Counted from the first letter of the stretch, positions 39,046 through 47,749 are shown. The stretch: 64,000 nucleotides of DNA from an uncultured Propionimicrobium sp. (GCA_946221385.1 CAMIGX010000006.1:1-64000); one strand, 5' to 3'. Numbers and translations: made by a program. Notes: generated by a model from the sequence alone, not told the origin.

Positions 39046-40479
39046 ATGTCGGTGCCCAATGTCTTGGCGAATCGTTATGCGTCGGCTGCTCTGCGGGAGC
39101 TTTGGACGCCGGAAGCGAAGATCCGCGCCGAACGTGAGCTGTGGCTGGCGGTGTTAGCCGCCCAGCGCGACCTCGGCGTCGATTTCGCTGGCGTGGACGT
39201 CGACCAGATCATCGCCGACTATCGAAGCGTCATCGACCAGATCGACTTGGCGTCGATAAATGCTCGCGAACGCATCACCCGGCATGACGTCAAAGCCCGC
39301 ATCGAAGAATTCAATGCGCTGGCCGGTCACGAGCAGATCCACAAAGGCATGACCAGTCGTGATCTCACCGAGAACATCGAGCAATGGCAGCTGTTTAGCT
39401 CGCTGCGCTTGGTGCAGCATCGCACCATCACGATCTTGACGCAGCTAGCCCGACTGGCCAGCGAATATGCGGCCCAACCGATCGCTGGGCGCAGCCACAA
39501 TGTCGCCGCCCAAGTGACCACGCTGGGAAAGCGTTTTGCGTCCGCCGCTGACGAACTGCTGGTGGCCTACGCTCGGCTGACCGAGCTGATCGATCGCTAT
39601 CCGGCGCGGGGCATTAAAGGCCCGGTCGGCACCGCGCAAGACATGCTCGATCTGTTCGCCGGCGACGCCGCAAAACTTGCCGAACTCGAGCAGCGGGTCG
39701 CCGAACAGCTCGGTTTCAATAACGTCATGACCTCGGTCGGCCAGGTCTATCCGCGTTCGCTGGACTTTGACGTCGTCAGCTGCCTGACGCAATTGGCCGC
39801 GCCGCTGTCGAGCCTGGCCAAATCGATCCGCTTGATGGCAGGAAATGAGCTGGTCACTGAAGGTTTCCGGCCCGGTCAGGTCGGATCGTCAGCGATGCCG
39901 CACAAGATGAACACTCGCTCCTGCGAACGCGTCAACGGGCTGCAGATCGTGCTGCGGGGCCATCTGACGATGACCGCGGAGCTGGCTGGCGACCAATGGA
40001 ACGAGGGAGACGTCAGCTGCTCGGTGGTGCGTCGCGTCGCGCTGCCGGATGCTTTCTTCGCCCTCGACGGGCTTTACGAGACGATGCTGACGGTCTTGCA
40101 CGATTTCGGTGCTTTCCCGGCGATGATCCAAGCCGAACTAGACCGTTATCTGCCGTTCTTGACCACGACGAAGATCCTGCTGGCGGCAGTGAAGAAGGGG
40201 GCGGGCCGGGAGGACGCCCACGAGGTCATCAAGACCCATGCCGTCGATGTCGCGCTCGGCATGCGGGAGCAGGGCAGTGGTGACAATGATCTGCTGGATC
40301 GGCTAGCCGCTGACGAACGGCTGCCGCTGGATCGAAACGAGTTGGAGCAGCTGATTTCGGCTCCGATGGAATTGACTGGCGCTGCCGTCGATCAAGTGCG
40401 AACGGTGGTCGCGCGCATCGAGCAGATCGCCAAGCAGTTCCCCGACGCGGTCAGCTATCAGCCGACAATCAACGTCTAG
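39046..40479 (+). CDS. purB: Adenylosuccinate lyase
   Basis: 477-residue fumarase/aspartase-superfamily enzyme that cleaves fumarate from SAICAR and from adenylosuccinate. The catalytic histidine segment GRSHN, the KGMTSRDLTEN region and the flexible signature loop GSSAMPHKMN are intact. A GGAGGG Shine-Dalgarno (in GCTGGAGGGAAGTAGCC) precedes ATG 39046. It ends the purA-serB-purB unit; the next gene is convergent with only 3 nt between stops. Confidence 0.96.
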   Translation: MSVPNVLANRYASAALRELWTPEAKIRAERELWLAVLAAQRDLGVDFAGVDVDQIIADYRSVIDQIDLASINARERITRHDVKARIEEFNALAGHEQIHKGMTSRDLTENIEQWQLFSSLRLVQHRTITILTQLARLASEYAAQPIAGRSHNVAAQVTTLGKRFASAADELLVAYARLTELIDRYPARGIKGPVGTAQDMLDLFAGDAAKLAELEQRVAEQLGFNNVMTSVGQVYPRSLDFDVVSCLTQLAAPLSSLAKSIRLMAGNELVTEGFRPGQVGSSAMPHKMNTRSCERVNGLQIVLRGHLTMTAELAGDQWNEGDVSCSVVRRVALPDAFFALDGLYETMLTVLHDFGAFPAMIQAELDRYLPFLTTTKILLAAVKKGAGREDAHEVIKTHAVDVALGMREQGSGDNDLLDRLAADERLPLDRNELEQLISAPMELTGAAVDQVRTVVARIEQIAKQFPDAVSYQPTINV

Positions 40480-40482
40480 CAG

Positions 40483-41508
40483 CTACTGCGCTTCACCGCG
40501 GCCGCGGCGTCGGGGCGTCTCTGCGGAGCGACAAAATTCGTCGATCAGCTCTCCGATTTCGTGGGCTGATTGGTCTTGCCGATCGTCATTGAGCCATTGC
40601 GGACGGACCCGCTGGCCGGTTCCCCAACCTTCGGCACGGCGAGCGTAATCGTCAAACTGTGCGGTGAACTTGTCGACGATGTTCAGTTGAATCGCCCACG
40701 GCAGATGCTGATTGAAAGCCGGCGTCAAGTTGACGCTGTCGAGCCGCTCGGGCAGATCCTGGAGCAAAAATTCGCGATAGGAGGCGATATGGCGTACGAC
40801 CTCTTCGGCTTCGTCGGAGTGAGTCTTGGTACGTCCGACCGAAGCGATGAGCATGCCCGCGCCGATGATCGCCACACCGCCGATCAGCCCAGTGATGTCG
40901 TCATCGGTGAGCCAGGCGATGATCATCCAAGCGCTCACCAATAGGCCGACGACCGCGACCAGGCCGCCGATCAGCCCCCAGCGGGTCGATTTGCGTTCAT
41001 GTGCGGCTAGCCAGCCTAGATCGGTCAGCTGTTCGACCAGCTTGCGGCGGGTCGCTTGCAGCGCGTGATGGTCGCCGCGGGTCAACGTCGAAAGGCTGAC
41101 AAGGGGCATCCGCCCGTCGCTTGGGCTGTCTTCGAATGCTCGGGTGACTAGGACTTTCTCGAAATCTGTCAGGCCATCGACGGGTCTGGCGGTGCGTTTG
41201 ACTTGCCAGTCGTAGGGTTCTTCGTCAGGGTCGTCCCGCAGCGGAGTCAAGATCAGATAGCCGCGCGCAGCCAAGTCGACCAGCGTCACCAGCAGGTCGG
41301 ATTCGCTGACCTCACCGTCGTGCAAGGCGCCAACCATCGCGGGACGCATTTCGTCTGGCGCAGTGGGGGAGTTGACGCCAGGAGTTGGCGTGTTGAGCTT
41401 GGTTTTCTTGCTGCGGCGGCTCGCTAGATGACCGATGACGGCAGCGACGGCGCTGACAGCGAGCAGCGACAACCCAACGATCAGGATCGTCGTCTCTGGT
41501 ATCGGCAT
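40483..41508 (-). CDS. DUF2207-like membrane protein
   Basis: 341 residues: an N-terminal helix (~5-27), a cytoplasmic winged-helix-like region (RPAMVGALHDGEVSESDLLV-type motif, ~55-160) and a helical hairpin (~175-220), then a soluble domain ending in a charged, Arg-rich tail. The pattern around PAMVGAL...TLVDLAARGYL matches DUF2207 proteins, which usually also have a large extracellular N-terminal domain; that part is absent here. Function unknown. GGAGG precedes the ATG. Confidence 0.72.
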   Translation of the reverse strand: MPIPETTILIVGLSLLAVSAVAAVIGHLASRRSKKTKLNTPTPGVNSPTAPDEMRPAMVGALHDGEVSESDLLVTLVDLAARGYLILTPLRDDPDEEPYDWQVKRTARPVDGLTDFEKVLVTRAFEDSPSDGRMPLVSLSTLTRGDHHALQATRRKLVEQLTDLGWLAAHERKSTRWGLIGGLVAVVGLLVSAWMIIAWLTDDDITGLIGGVAIIGAGMLIASVGRTKTHSDEAEEVVRHIASYREFLLQDLPERLDSVNLTPAFNQHLPWAIQLNIVDKFTAQFDDYARRAEGWGTGQRVRPQWLNDDRQDQSAHEIGELIDEFCRSAETPRRRGRGEAQ

Positions 41509-41631
41509 CTGCGCAGGCCTCCATTCAAGCCATCAGGACAATATTAGGCTGCCCTAATTTAAGCAATCGACCTAACCTCAGCCACCGATTTGATCACCAG
41601 TGGCACTAGGCGATGGCCCAACTCTAGAGGC

Positions 41632-42804
41632 CTAGCCTGACAATTTGTTGACGGCACCCAGGACGGGCAACAACCTGATTTGCACGGCTTTGACCGACGC
41701 GTATAGCCGGGCTCCCGGCTCGACTAGCGCCGCTGAGGATTGCGGGGTCAAATCGGCCGCGAACTGTTGACCGTCGGGCAATTGTAGGTTCAATCGGACG
41801 ATCGCGCCGATCCGTTGCATGTCCACTACCTGCACCGCCCAGACATTGCGCGGCGATCCCGAGCTCTGCTCGGCATACAGCGCGACGGCGGAGGGATCGA
41901 ACAGCGCGATCGCCGTGCCGCCAAGCCGCAGCTTTGAGCCAGGTTCGCCGTCGCCAATTTCACCGCCCTGCTCGCTCAAGCCGACGACCTGCAACTCGCC
42001 CACCCGGATGCTGTCGGGTCCGTCGATGACGCCGACCAGGCGGTTGACGCCGGCGAGTTTCGCCAAGAACGCGCTGGCTGGATTAGCTAGCAGTTCGTCG
42101 GGTTTCCCGGCCGCGGCGACCTGGCCGTCTTCGATCACGACGAGCTGGTCACCCAGCGTGGCAATGTCGTACAGATCGTGACTGACCAGGATCGTCGTCC
42201 GTCCTGCCAAGCGCTTGGCCAGCAAAGCTCGTAAAATCGCGGCCTGTTCGACGTCAATCGCGGCGAACGGCTCGTCCAAGAGCAGGACTTTCGGGTCGCA
42301 AGCCAACGCCCGGGCGATCGCGATCCGCTGGGCTTGACCGCCAGACAATTGCGCTGGACGACGGCCCGCGAACTGCACAGCGTCCACTTGTTCGAGTTCA
42401 TGCAGGGCGCGCTCGCGGGCGGCAGCTTTGGATTGGCCGGCTGCCCGCGGACCATAGGCCACATTCTCCAAGACACTCAGATGGGGAAATAGCAAGGCAT
42501 TTTGCGTCAAGACGGCGACCTGACGACGGTGTGGCGGCACCCAGACCTCGCTTGCTGCGACGGGCACGTCATCGATCGTCACGGTGCCGCTGGTTGGTCG
42601 CAGCTGGCCGCTGATCAACTGCAGCAGGCTCGACTTTCCAGCGCCATTGGGTCCGACGATCACGCTGGTCGCTCCAGCAGCTAGCTGCACAGCTAACTCG
42701 AGTCCGCGTTCGGGGACGCTCGCCTGCACGATGACGTCCCCAGCCTGCGATCTTGTCGAGTGATCCGCGCGCTTGGTCGCCGGCTCGCGCGTCATCTCCT
42801 TCAT
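41632..42804 (-). CDS. modC: Molybdate ABC transporter ATP-binding protein ModC
   Basis: 390 residues. ABC domain: Walker A GPNGAGKSS, Q-loop LTQNALLFPHLS, signature LSGGQAQR, Walker B LLLDEPFAAID, switch His in LVSHD. C-terminal ~120 residues form a TOBE/molybdate-sensing region. I use the ATG at 42804, which overlaps the modB stop as ATGA with AGGTGG upstream; a GTG at 42828 would give eight more residues. It energises molybdate (or tungstate) import by ModB. Confidence 0.9.
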   Translation of the reverse strand: MKEMTREPATKRADHSTRSQAGDVIVQASVPERGLELAVQLAAGATSVIVGPNGAGKSSLLQLISGQLRPTSGTVTIDDVPVAASEVWVPPHRRQVAVLTQNALLFPHLSVLENVAYGPRAAGQSKAAARERALHELEQVDAVQFAGRRPAQLSGGQAQRIAIARALACDPKVLLLDEPFAAIDVEQAAILRALLAKRLAGRTTILVSHDLYDIATLGDQLVVIEDGQVAAAGKPDELLANPASAFLAKLAGVNRLVGVIDGPDSIRVGELQVVGLSEQGGEIGDGEPGSKLRLGGTAIALFDPSAVALYAEQSSGSPRNVWAVQVVDMQRIGAIVRLNLQLPDGQQFAADLTPQSSAALVEPGARLYASVKAVQIRLLPVLGAVNKLSG

Positions 42805-43709
42805 GACGTCCACCTGCGCTGCAACCATTGCGCCAGCCCGACCAACAGTCCGCCGATGACCAGCAGCACGAAAGCCAGCGCGTAGGCGATGTCGGGCTCT
42901 GCTTCGCGCTGCAGATAGATCTCTAGCGGCATGGTGCGAGTCGTGCCCTGCAATGACCCGGCGAAAGCCAGCGTCGCGCCGAATTCGCCGAGCGCTCGAG
43001 CCAAGGCCAGGGTCGCGCCTGCGGCGATACCAGGGCTGAGTAGCGGCAAGGTGATGCGTCGCAATGTCGTTGCTGGGTCGGCGCCCAATGTCGCGGAGAT
43101 CCGTTCATATTCGCCATCGATGCTGCGCAGCGCGCCTTCGACGCTGATGATGAAATAGGGCATTGCGACGAAAGTCTGCGCCAAGATCACCGCGACGGTC
43201 GTGAAACCGATGGTGATGCCGAAAGCTTCGAAGGTCGGACCGAGCAGGCCGCGACGGCCAAAGGCGGCCAGCAGCGCCAAGCCGGCGACGACCGGCGGCA
43301 TCGCGATCGGCAGCGCCGTCAGCACGCGGACCAGTCCGCTCCATCGGCCCCGCATGCGTCCCAAGAGGATCGCCAACGGCAGCCCGAGCAGCACGCACAA
43401 AACCATGGCAGCCAGGCAGGTCCGCAAGCTGAGCCACAGCGCGGCGCGCGCTGACTCGCTGGCTAGGACTTCGCCGAGCCGCGCCCAGGGCACCCGCGTC
43501 AACAAACCGACCAGTGGGATGACGATCAGCAATAGTCCTAGTCCCGCTGGGATCCACAGCCACCAAGGCGACGGCGTCGCCGCGTTCGACGTCACGTACG
43601 CGTCCCGTCTAGCCGCTTTCGAATCGGTTTGGTTCAGCAGATGTTCTCTCCGCTCAGCTTGCGCGGCCTCAAGCGGCGCAGCACGACGACCGGGCGGTAG
43701 TTTAGTCAT
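42801..43709 (-). CDS. modB: Molybdate ABC transporter permease ModB
   Basis: 302 residues with an unusually long hydrophilic N terminus (~50 residues) before helix 1, then about five to six helices. The permease loop EYERISATLGADPATTLRRITLP (EAA-like) and ALGEFGATLAFAGS are typical of ModB. It lies 48 nt after modA and overlaps modC. The start at 43709 may be upstream of the true one, because conserved sequence begins around residue 50. Confidence 0.9.
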   Translation of the reverse strand: MTKLPPGRRAAPLEAAQAERREHLLNQTDSKAARRDAYVTSNAATPSPWWLWIPAGLGLLLIVIPLVGLLTRVPWARLGEVLASESARAALWLSLRTCLAAMVLCVLLGLPLAILLGRMRGRWSGLVRVLTALPIAMPPVVAGLALLAAFGRRGLLGPTFEAFGITIGFTTVAVILAQTFVAMPYFIISVEGALRSIDGEYERISATLGADPATTLRRITLPLLSPGIAAGATLALARALGEFGATLAFAGSLQGTTRTMPLEIYLQREAEPDIAYALAFVLLVIGGLLVGLAQWLQRRWTS

Positions 43710-43757
43710 GCGTCATCTCTCGGGCGGTCTTGGATCGGCTCGGGTGCGGTCTGGCGG

Positions 43758-44537
43758 TCAGGGCTTGCCGAATCCGTAACCTTCGAGGATCTTCACGCCC
43801 TCGGCGCTGAGCACGTAGTCGACGTAGGCCTGCGCGGCGTCTTGGTGCTTGCTCATCTTTGTCACGGCAACGGGATATTTGTTGACCACATTTTCCGCGC
43901 CCTTGACCTCGACCGCGTCAACCTTGTTGTTGCTGGCGGCGTCGGTCTTATAGACCAGGCCGGCGTCAACTTCCTTGTTGGCGACCTTGCCGAGAACGTC
44001 GGTGACCTTGAGCTCTTCGGAGACTGGTTTGAGGGTGTAGCCGAGCTGTTCGGCGAGTTTCTTGGTGGCATTTCCGCACGGCACCTCGGGCGCGCAAATG
44101 ACCAGCTTCTTATCATCAAGCGACGAATCCAAGCCAGTGATCTTGCCCGGATTGCCCTTTTGGACGGCCAAGACCAATGTGTTGGTCGCGAACAGCTTTG
44201 AGCTGTCGACCAGGCCCGCGTCAATCGCCTTGGTCATGTTCTTCTCGTCCGCGGAGGCGAAGACGTCAGCCTGCGCACCACCCTTCATCTGGTCGACTAG
44301 GCCGGACGAACCGTCGAAGGAATATTTGACGCTGATATTCGGGTATTGCTCGGTGAATTTCATCGCCAGGTCGTTGAACGGCTTTTGCAGCGACGCCGCT
44401 GCTAAGACGATCAAATCACCTGAGGGTCCAGAAGCGGCCGGGCTGCTGTGCGGTTGCGAATCGCCGCCCGCGCAGCCCGTCATGGCCAATGTGAAGACTG
44501 TGACGCCAGTCAGCGCGCGAGTCAGCGTCTTGCTCAT
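43758..44537 (-). CDS. modA: Molybdate-binding lipoprotein ModA
   Basis: 259 residues with a lipobox MTGC (Cys22), a short Ser/Pro linker and a ModA fold: LIVLAAASLQKPFNDL near residue 42, FDGSSGLVDQMKGGAQADVFASAD, and APEVPCGNATKKL. ModA captures molybdate outside the membrane. Its ATG overlaps the upstream regulator stop by 4 nt. Genes for Moco synthesis are not seen nearby; the MoeA-like gene at 52454 has degenerate active-site motifs. Confidence 0.95.
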   Translation of the reverse strand: MSKTLTRALTGVTVFTLAMTGCAGGDSQPHSSPAASGPSGDLIVLAAASLQKPFNDLAMKFTEQYPNISVKYSFDGSSGLVDQMKGGAQADVFASADEKNMTKAIDAGLVDSSKLFATNTLVLAVQKGNPGKITGLDSSLDDKKLVICAPEVPCGNATKKLAEQLGYTLKPVSEELKVTDVLGKVANKEVDAGLVYKTDAASNNKVDAVEVKGAENVVNKYPVAVTKMSKHQDAAQAYVDYVLSAEGVKILEGYGFGKP

Positions 44538-44926
44538 TTGTCGCCCCGGTTGATCACGACATTGGTGGCCTTGATTTGGGCGATAGCCATGACGCCGGGA
44601 GCCAAGCCGAGCTCTTCGACAGCCTCAGTCGAGATCAGCGAGGTGATGCGGAAATTTCCGCATTGCATTTCGACCTGGCTCATCACCTTGTCGCTGATGA
44701 CGCGCGTCACCAGGCCCGGCAGCTCATTTCGTGCCGAGACCTGCGAGTCAGTCTCGGGCTGGTTGGCTTGGGCTTGAGAGAAAGCAGCCAGCTGCTCACC
44801 GTCGATGACGCTGCGGCCTGCGTCGTCCTTGGTTTCGCTGAGCTGGCCAGCAGAGATCCAACGGCGGACGGTGTCGTCACTGACGCCGAGCAGCTCGGCG
44901 GCTTTGGAAATCCTGAATTGCGGCAT
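44534..44926 (-). CDS. HTH-Mop (molybdate-responsive) regulator of mod operon
   Basis: 130 residues: a MerR/excisionase-like helix-turn-helix (residues 3-50, ISKAAELLGVSDDTVRRWIS) joined to a single Mop/TOBE domain (~65-128, ARNELPGLVTRV...EVEMQCGNFRITSLIS). Such fusions bind molybdate and are thought to control modABC. It is the first gene of the operon, with no Shine-Dalgarno but TAGCAT 6 nt upstream of the ATG, so it is probably translated from a leaderless mRNA. Confidence 0.87.
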   Translation of the reverse strand: MPQFRISKAAELLGVSDDTVRRWISAGQLSETKDDAGRSVIDGEQLAAFSQAQANQPETDSQVSARNELPGLVTRVISDKVMSQVEMQCGNFRITSLISTEAVEELGLAPGVMAIAQIKATNVVINRGDK

Positions 44927-44932
44927 GGATAA

Positions 44933-44938
44933 ATGCTA
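44933..44938 (-). promoter_or_regulatory. -10 box of leaderless mod operon promoter
   Basis: TAGCAT on the minus strand, 6 nt before the regulator ATG at 44926. A -35 match is not evident. Confidence 0.5.
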
Positions 44939-45117
44939 AACCATCGCAAAAAAGGAATCGTTCGGAGGTATTGTGTTGCCTTCCATCCGCGGCCCATTCC
45001 CAGCACGGTGTGTCTTGTGTCTTGGTACTGTGGCGCGGAGCCGATTATCCCGCATCGAGCCGACGATGCCGGATTCGCAAGGCGCCGCGGTAAATTAACG
45101 CGCGACGAGTCGGCGGA

Positions 45118-45861
45118 TCACCAGTTGCCTGCGGCAAGGGACGGCTTTGATGGCCAAAGGCTCTCGTCAACGCTGCTAGCCCGGTTATTGATGGTATCGA
45201 CCGAGGCCTCAATAACTGGTTGATAGTCAGTGAGGAGGAAGAATTGAGCGAAAGCGTAGATCAAGCTGACGATTGCGATGATCAGGCCAATGATTGCCCC
45301 CACCCCGGTCCAGCCCGTGGCCAGTGCGACCACTAGCCCGGCTAATGCAAGGGCGAGGCCGCCGGTCGCATTGAGCCCTCCAATGACCCAGCTGCGCAAG
45401 GCATCACAGGACCGGAGCAGAGCTTCGGCGAATTCGGATAGGGCATCGGCTATACCATGAGCCTTGCCTTTGAGTGGCTCGACCTTGGCGACGTACAATT
45501 CTTTATTTGACGATTCCCATCCTGGTCCGCCTACGAGGTTTGACGTTTCAAGTTTCTGGAGGACGTCACTGAAATCGATATCTTTGAAGAAGTTGGCAGC
45601 CTGGCGAAGTTTTTTCGCGCTACGCACATCGCCACAGACATCGTTGCATAAGTCAATGACTTGCTCCGCTCTTCCCGAGGCAGTCTGGTATTGACTGTGG
45701 GCTTCGGCTCGTCGGGCTTCTACCCATCCTGTATCCCAGAAGATGAGTATGCGCAATGCGTCGCAGCATCCGTCGATGACTCCGGGCACGCGGGGAAGTT
45801 CGCTGTTCAGACGCTTCACCATCTCGTCGACATCAGCTAGAAATTGATCTTCTACAGTCAT
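45118..45861 (-). CDS. WXG100-like protein with C-terminal membrane hairpin
   Basis: 247 residues. Residues 1-155 are helical with WXG-type features (FWDTGWVEARR near residue 42; GGPGW near 117), then a hydrophobic hairpin of two helices (~165-210) and a polar tail. This layout resembles type VII secretion-associated proteins with a helical ESAT-6-like region. It is the last gene of a three-gene minus-strand set, 9 nt after its partner. No secretion ATPase (EccC) or toxin domain is in the window. Function unknown. Confidence 0.62.
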   Translation of the reverse strand: MTVEDQFLADVDEMVKRLNSELPRVPGVIDGCCDALRILIFWDTGWVEARRAEAHSQYQTASGRAEQVIDLCNDVCGDVRSAKKLRQAANFFKDIDFSDVLQKLETSNLVGGPGWESSNKELYVAKVEPLKGKAHGIADALSEFAEALLRSCDALRSWVIGGLNATGGLALALAGLVVALATGWTGVGAIIGLIIAIVSLIYAFAQFFLLTDYQPVIEASVDTINNRASSVDESLWPSKPSLAAGNW

Positions 45862-45870
45862 TTCTACCTC

Positions 45871-46209
45871 TCACAGATCCAATTCATTGATGATGCGGTT
45901 CACCTCAGAGACAAGACCGACGTTGGCTGCCTCAGCGCGTAAATACGCTCGGGCGGTCGTGACAATGCCTTCACGCAGGGAGTTCAGGAGGGAAACTCCT
46001 GCCTGGCATCCTGCTGTGCCTGATGTCAGGGCGGTCACCATGCCGTCATAAGCAGGCTTAAGCGGGCTGAATCGGTAGTCCTCTTGCCAGCTGTACTCGA
46101 TTGCTCCGATATCCTTTCCGACGCAGTCAAGCGCTGCGGCAGCTTCTTGGAGTTTCGTCTCTTTGTCTTTGAACCATTCGGCGCGAAATTCGAAGTCTTC
46201 GAGTTCCAT
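45871..46209 (-). CDS. Small WXG100/EspC-like helical protein
   Basis: 112 residues from the ATG at 46209, chosen because AGGAG lies eight bases upstream (a longer frame starts at 46230 inside the previous gene). It is helical with EWFKDKETKL near the start, a SW pair (IEYSWQEDY) in the middle and a conserved-looking C-terminal VGLVSEVNRIINELDL. The size and pattern fit ESX-type secreted or chaperone-like proteins, but no clear WXG motif is visible. It follows the upstream stop by 1 nt. Confidence 0.58.
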   Translation of the reverse strand: MELEDFEFRAEWFKDKETKLQEAAAALDCVGKDIGAIEYSWQEDYRFSPLKPAYDGMVTALTSGTAGCQAGVSLLNSLREGIVTTARAYLRAEAANVGLVSEVNRIINELDL

Positions 46210-46210
46210 G

Positions 46211-46765
46211 TCACTGTCTCCTGTAGTCATTCAATATGCGGCTCAGCTCAGCATGCTCCGCGCGCAACGCACCCAATCCCCAGTCGTCGCTCGGTTGAAC
46301 CTTGTTGAGTGCTTCAACAAGACCATCTTCGATCCTGGTGCTGTCGGCTTTCAGCCAGCTGACATCGACTTCTATGTCAGTGACTGCGCCTTGCGTGGCC
46401 AGTACTTTGACACAACCCCCTCCACCGACGAACTCGATGGGAGCTGGTTGCTCAGGTACATCGCCACTGGCCAGATTGGAGATCACGTCTTGCAGGACAG
46501 CGAAAGCGCGTCGATTGAACTCGACCATTCGTTCGCCCAACGCCTGCTGTTCGCTAGCCGGAATCTCGAGGCGCCCCGCACGGGCTGTGTCAGCGTTTCG
46601 AGATTGTCTTTGGGCTGACTGCTCATGGAAGGCGATCACGGCTGCGGTACCGAAATGTTCTGGATCAATAGCCTCTGACCATCCGCTCTCAATGCGGACT
46701 GCAACGACCGCGTCACCCTCAAACTCGAATTGGATATAACGTGAGGCTTCATCTGCGGAGCTCAT
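46211..46765 (-). CDS. YbaB/EbfC-like protein of WXG100-type locus
   Basis: 184 residues from ATG 46765. The C-terminal half (GGGCVKVLATQGAVTDIEVDVSWL...IEDGLVEALNKV) resembles the YbaB/EbfC nucleoid-associated fold, and YbaB-like proteins often accompany WXG100 genes in actinobacteria. The N-terminal ~90 residues do not resemble anything I know. A longer frame from 46840 is possible; I prefer 46765 because a TATATT -10 lies 6 nt upstream, implying a leaderless start. Function unknown. Confidence 0.55.
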   Translation of the reverse strand: MSSADEASRYIQFEFEGDAVVAVRIESGWSEAIDPEHFGTAAVIAFHEQSAQRQSRNADTARAGRLEIPASEQQALGERMVEFNRRAFAVLQDVISNLASGDVPEQPAPIEFVGGGGCVKVLATQGAVTDIEVDVSWLKADSTRIEDGLVEALNKVQPSDDWGLGALRAEHAELSRILNDYRRQ

Positions 46766-46771
46766 GCGAGG

Positions 46772-46777
46772 AATATA
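46772..46777 (-). promoter_or_regulatory. -10 box of leaderless YbaB/WXG operon
   Basis: TATATT on the minus strand, 6 nt before ATG 46765. Confidence 0.5.
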
Positions 46778-46806
46778 GCGACGTCGTGGGTCACCCGAAG
46801 GCCAGA

Positions 46807-46812
46807 TAGGCT
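46807..46812 (+). promoter_or_regulatory. -10 box of leaderless membrane-protein gene
   Basis: TAGGCT on the plus strand, 6 nt before ATG 46819; only 30 bp from the divergent TATATT box. Confidence 0.4.
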
Positions 46813-46818
46813 TCAAAT

Positions 46819-47247
46819 ATGCGATATAGTCCACGGTCATTGGCGCTAACTATGAGCATACTTGGAGCGATCTGTGTCGTTCTTTCTGTCATTTTAGTGG
46901 TCAACGTCCCAGCAGAAATCCCGTTTCTCCGGGTGATGGCGCTGCTCGCGACCGTGCTCGCAGTGGTAATCACGGCGCTCGGGATTGCCCGCTATAGAGC
47001 TGACGGACGGCAACGCGGAGTTGCAGCGGCTGAGACCGCAAGGCGGTGGACATCGCTGCTGGTAGGAGTGCTATCTGGTGCCGTCTTGCTAGGCCTGGCG
47101 CCCTCAGTGCAAGAATTCGCGGGTCCGCTTGGGGAGCCGGCTGCCACGCTGGTGAAGCTAGCCATCATTGTGGCCGCTGGGACCATAGCACTCATCGGCA
47201 TCTGGGGCTTCGCGCGTGATCCCGGAAAATCTGAGGAAGACACGTAG
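46819..47247 (+). CDS. Hypothetical small membrane protein
   Basis: 142 residues with four predicted helices (~9-28, 34-55, 76-96, 107-129) and a short acidic tail. No family recognised. It diverges from the WXG100-like operon, and the two start regions overlap if the longer minus-strand start is used. The start has no Shine-Dalgarno; a second ATG at 46852 follows a TATAGT and is an alternative. Confidence 0.6.
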   Translation: MRYSPRSLALTMSILGAICVVLSVILVVNVPAEIPFLRVMALLATVLAVVITALGIARYRADGRQRGVAAAETARRWTSLLVGVLSGAVLLGLAPSVQEFAGPLGEPAATLVKLAIIVAAGTIALIGIWGFARDPGKSEEDT

Positions 47248-47319
47248 ATGTTTTCGCGAGGAACTCAGTGAAAGGTCATGGCCCGAGCGGTCTAGCAGTT
47301 TTCAATAACTGGCAACGGG

Positions 47320-47392
47320 CGGCCCCGATAGGATTCGAACCTACGACACATGGTTTAGGAAACCACTGCTCTATCCCCTGAGCTACGGGGCC
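47320..47392 (-). tRNA. tRNA-Arg (anticodon CCT)
   Basis: Full cloverleaf on the minus strand: acceptor GGCCCCG/CGGGGCC, D-arm GCTCAGGGGATAGAGC, anticodon stem GTGGT/ACCAT with loop TTCCTAA giving anticodon CCT (codon AGG), T-arm GTAGGTTCGAATCCTAT, discriminator G. CCA is not encoded. Confidence 0.97.
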
Positions 47393-47559
47393 GTGGGGGC
47401 GGCTTTGCGGCTAGAAGCGGCGTCGCGCGCCTGCTCAACCTTAGTCAGCGGGTCGAGCCGCTGCCAACAGTCACGATGGCCAAATCTCGCTAGATGCCGT
47501 CAATAGGTGGACGTCTTGTTTACTCAGTGTTCAATTTGGGTTAAGCTGAATGCATCGAG
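47393..47559. other. Gap between tRNA-Arg and candidate RNA
   Basis: No ORF seen. It should contain the tRNA-Arg promoter on the minus strand and, on the plus strand, a possible promoter for the structured element: TTGTTT at 47517-47522 and TAAGCT at 47542-47547, a spacing a little longer than ideal. Confidence 0.4.
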
Positions 47560-47642
47560 AGCGATTGCCGCTCGGCTGAAGTCTCCTGGGGGTGGGAAGA
47601 CGGCCATTGGCCCAGCCTGACGCGGCGATCGCTTTCCTTTTT
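47560..47642 (+). ncRNA. Candidate structured RNA ending in an intrinsic terminator
   Basis: AGCGATTGCCGC (47560-47571) pairs with GCGGCGATCGCT (47622-47633), 12 pairs with one G-U. Inside, GGCTG/CAGCC (47574-47578/47613-47617) forms a second stem enclosing two hairpins: GTCT/AGAC (47581-47601) and GGCC-ATT-GGCC (47602-47612). A T-rich tail TTTCCTTTTT follows at once. No plus-strand gene ends nearby, so it looks like an independent RNA or a leader-type element ~108 bp upstream of the UDP-glucose pyrophosphorylase gene. I recognise no known RNA family. Confidence 0.5.
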
Positions 47643-47737
47643 CATGCCGGCGGCTTCAGACATGAGTCCACGTGGCCGTCTTTATGCATATCGCCGCAAC
47701 GAGGGTCGCAGTTAGCGCGTTGATTAGCTGGGGCGGC

Positions 47738-47743
47738 TAGTGT
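47738..47743 (+). promoter_or_regulatory. -10 box of leaderless UDP-glucose pyrophosphorylase gene
   Basis: TAGTGT, 6 nt before ATG 47750; the same hexamer and spacing precede the Glp gene at 52454. Confidence 0.5.
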
Positions 47744-47749
47744 CGAGAC

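Noticed and set aside
47293..47320. Terminator after tRNA-Arg
   Set aside because: CAGTT/AACTG can pair but the stem is short and there is no U-run on the minus strand.
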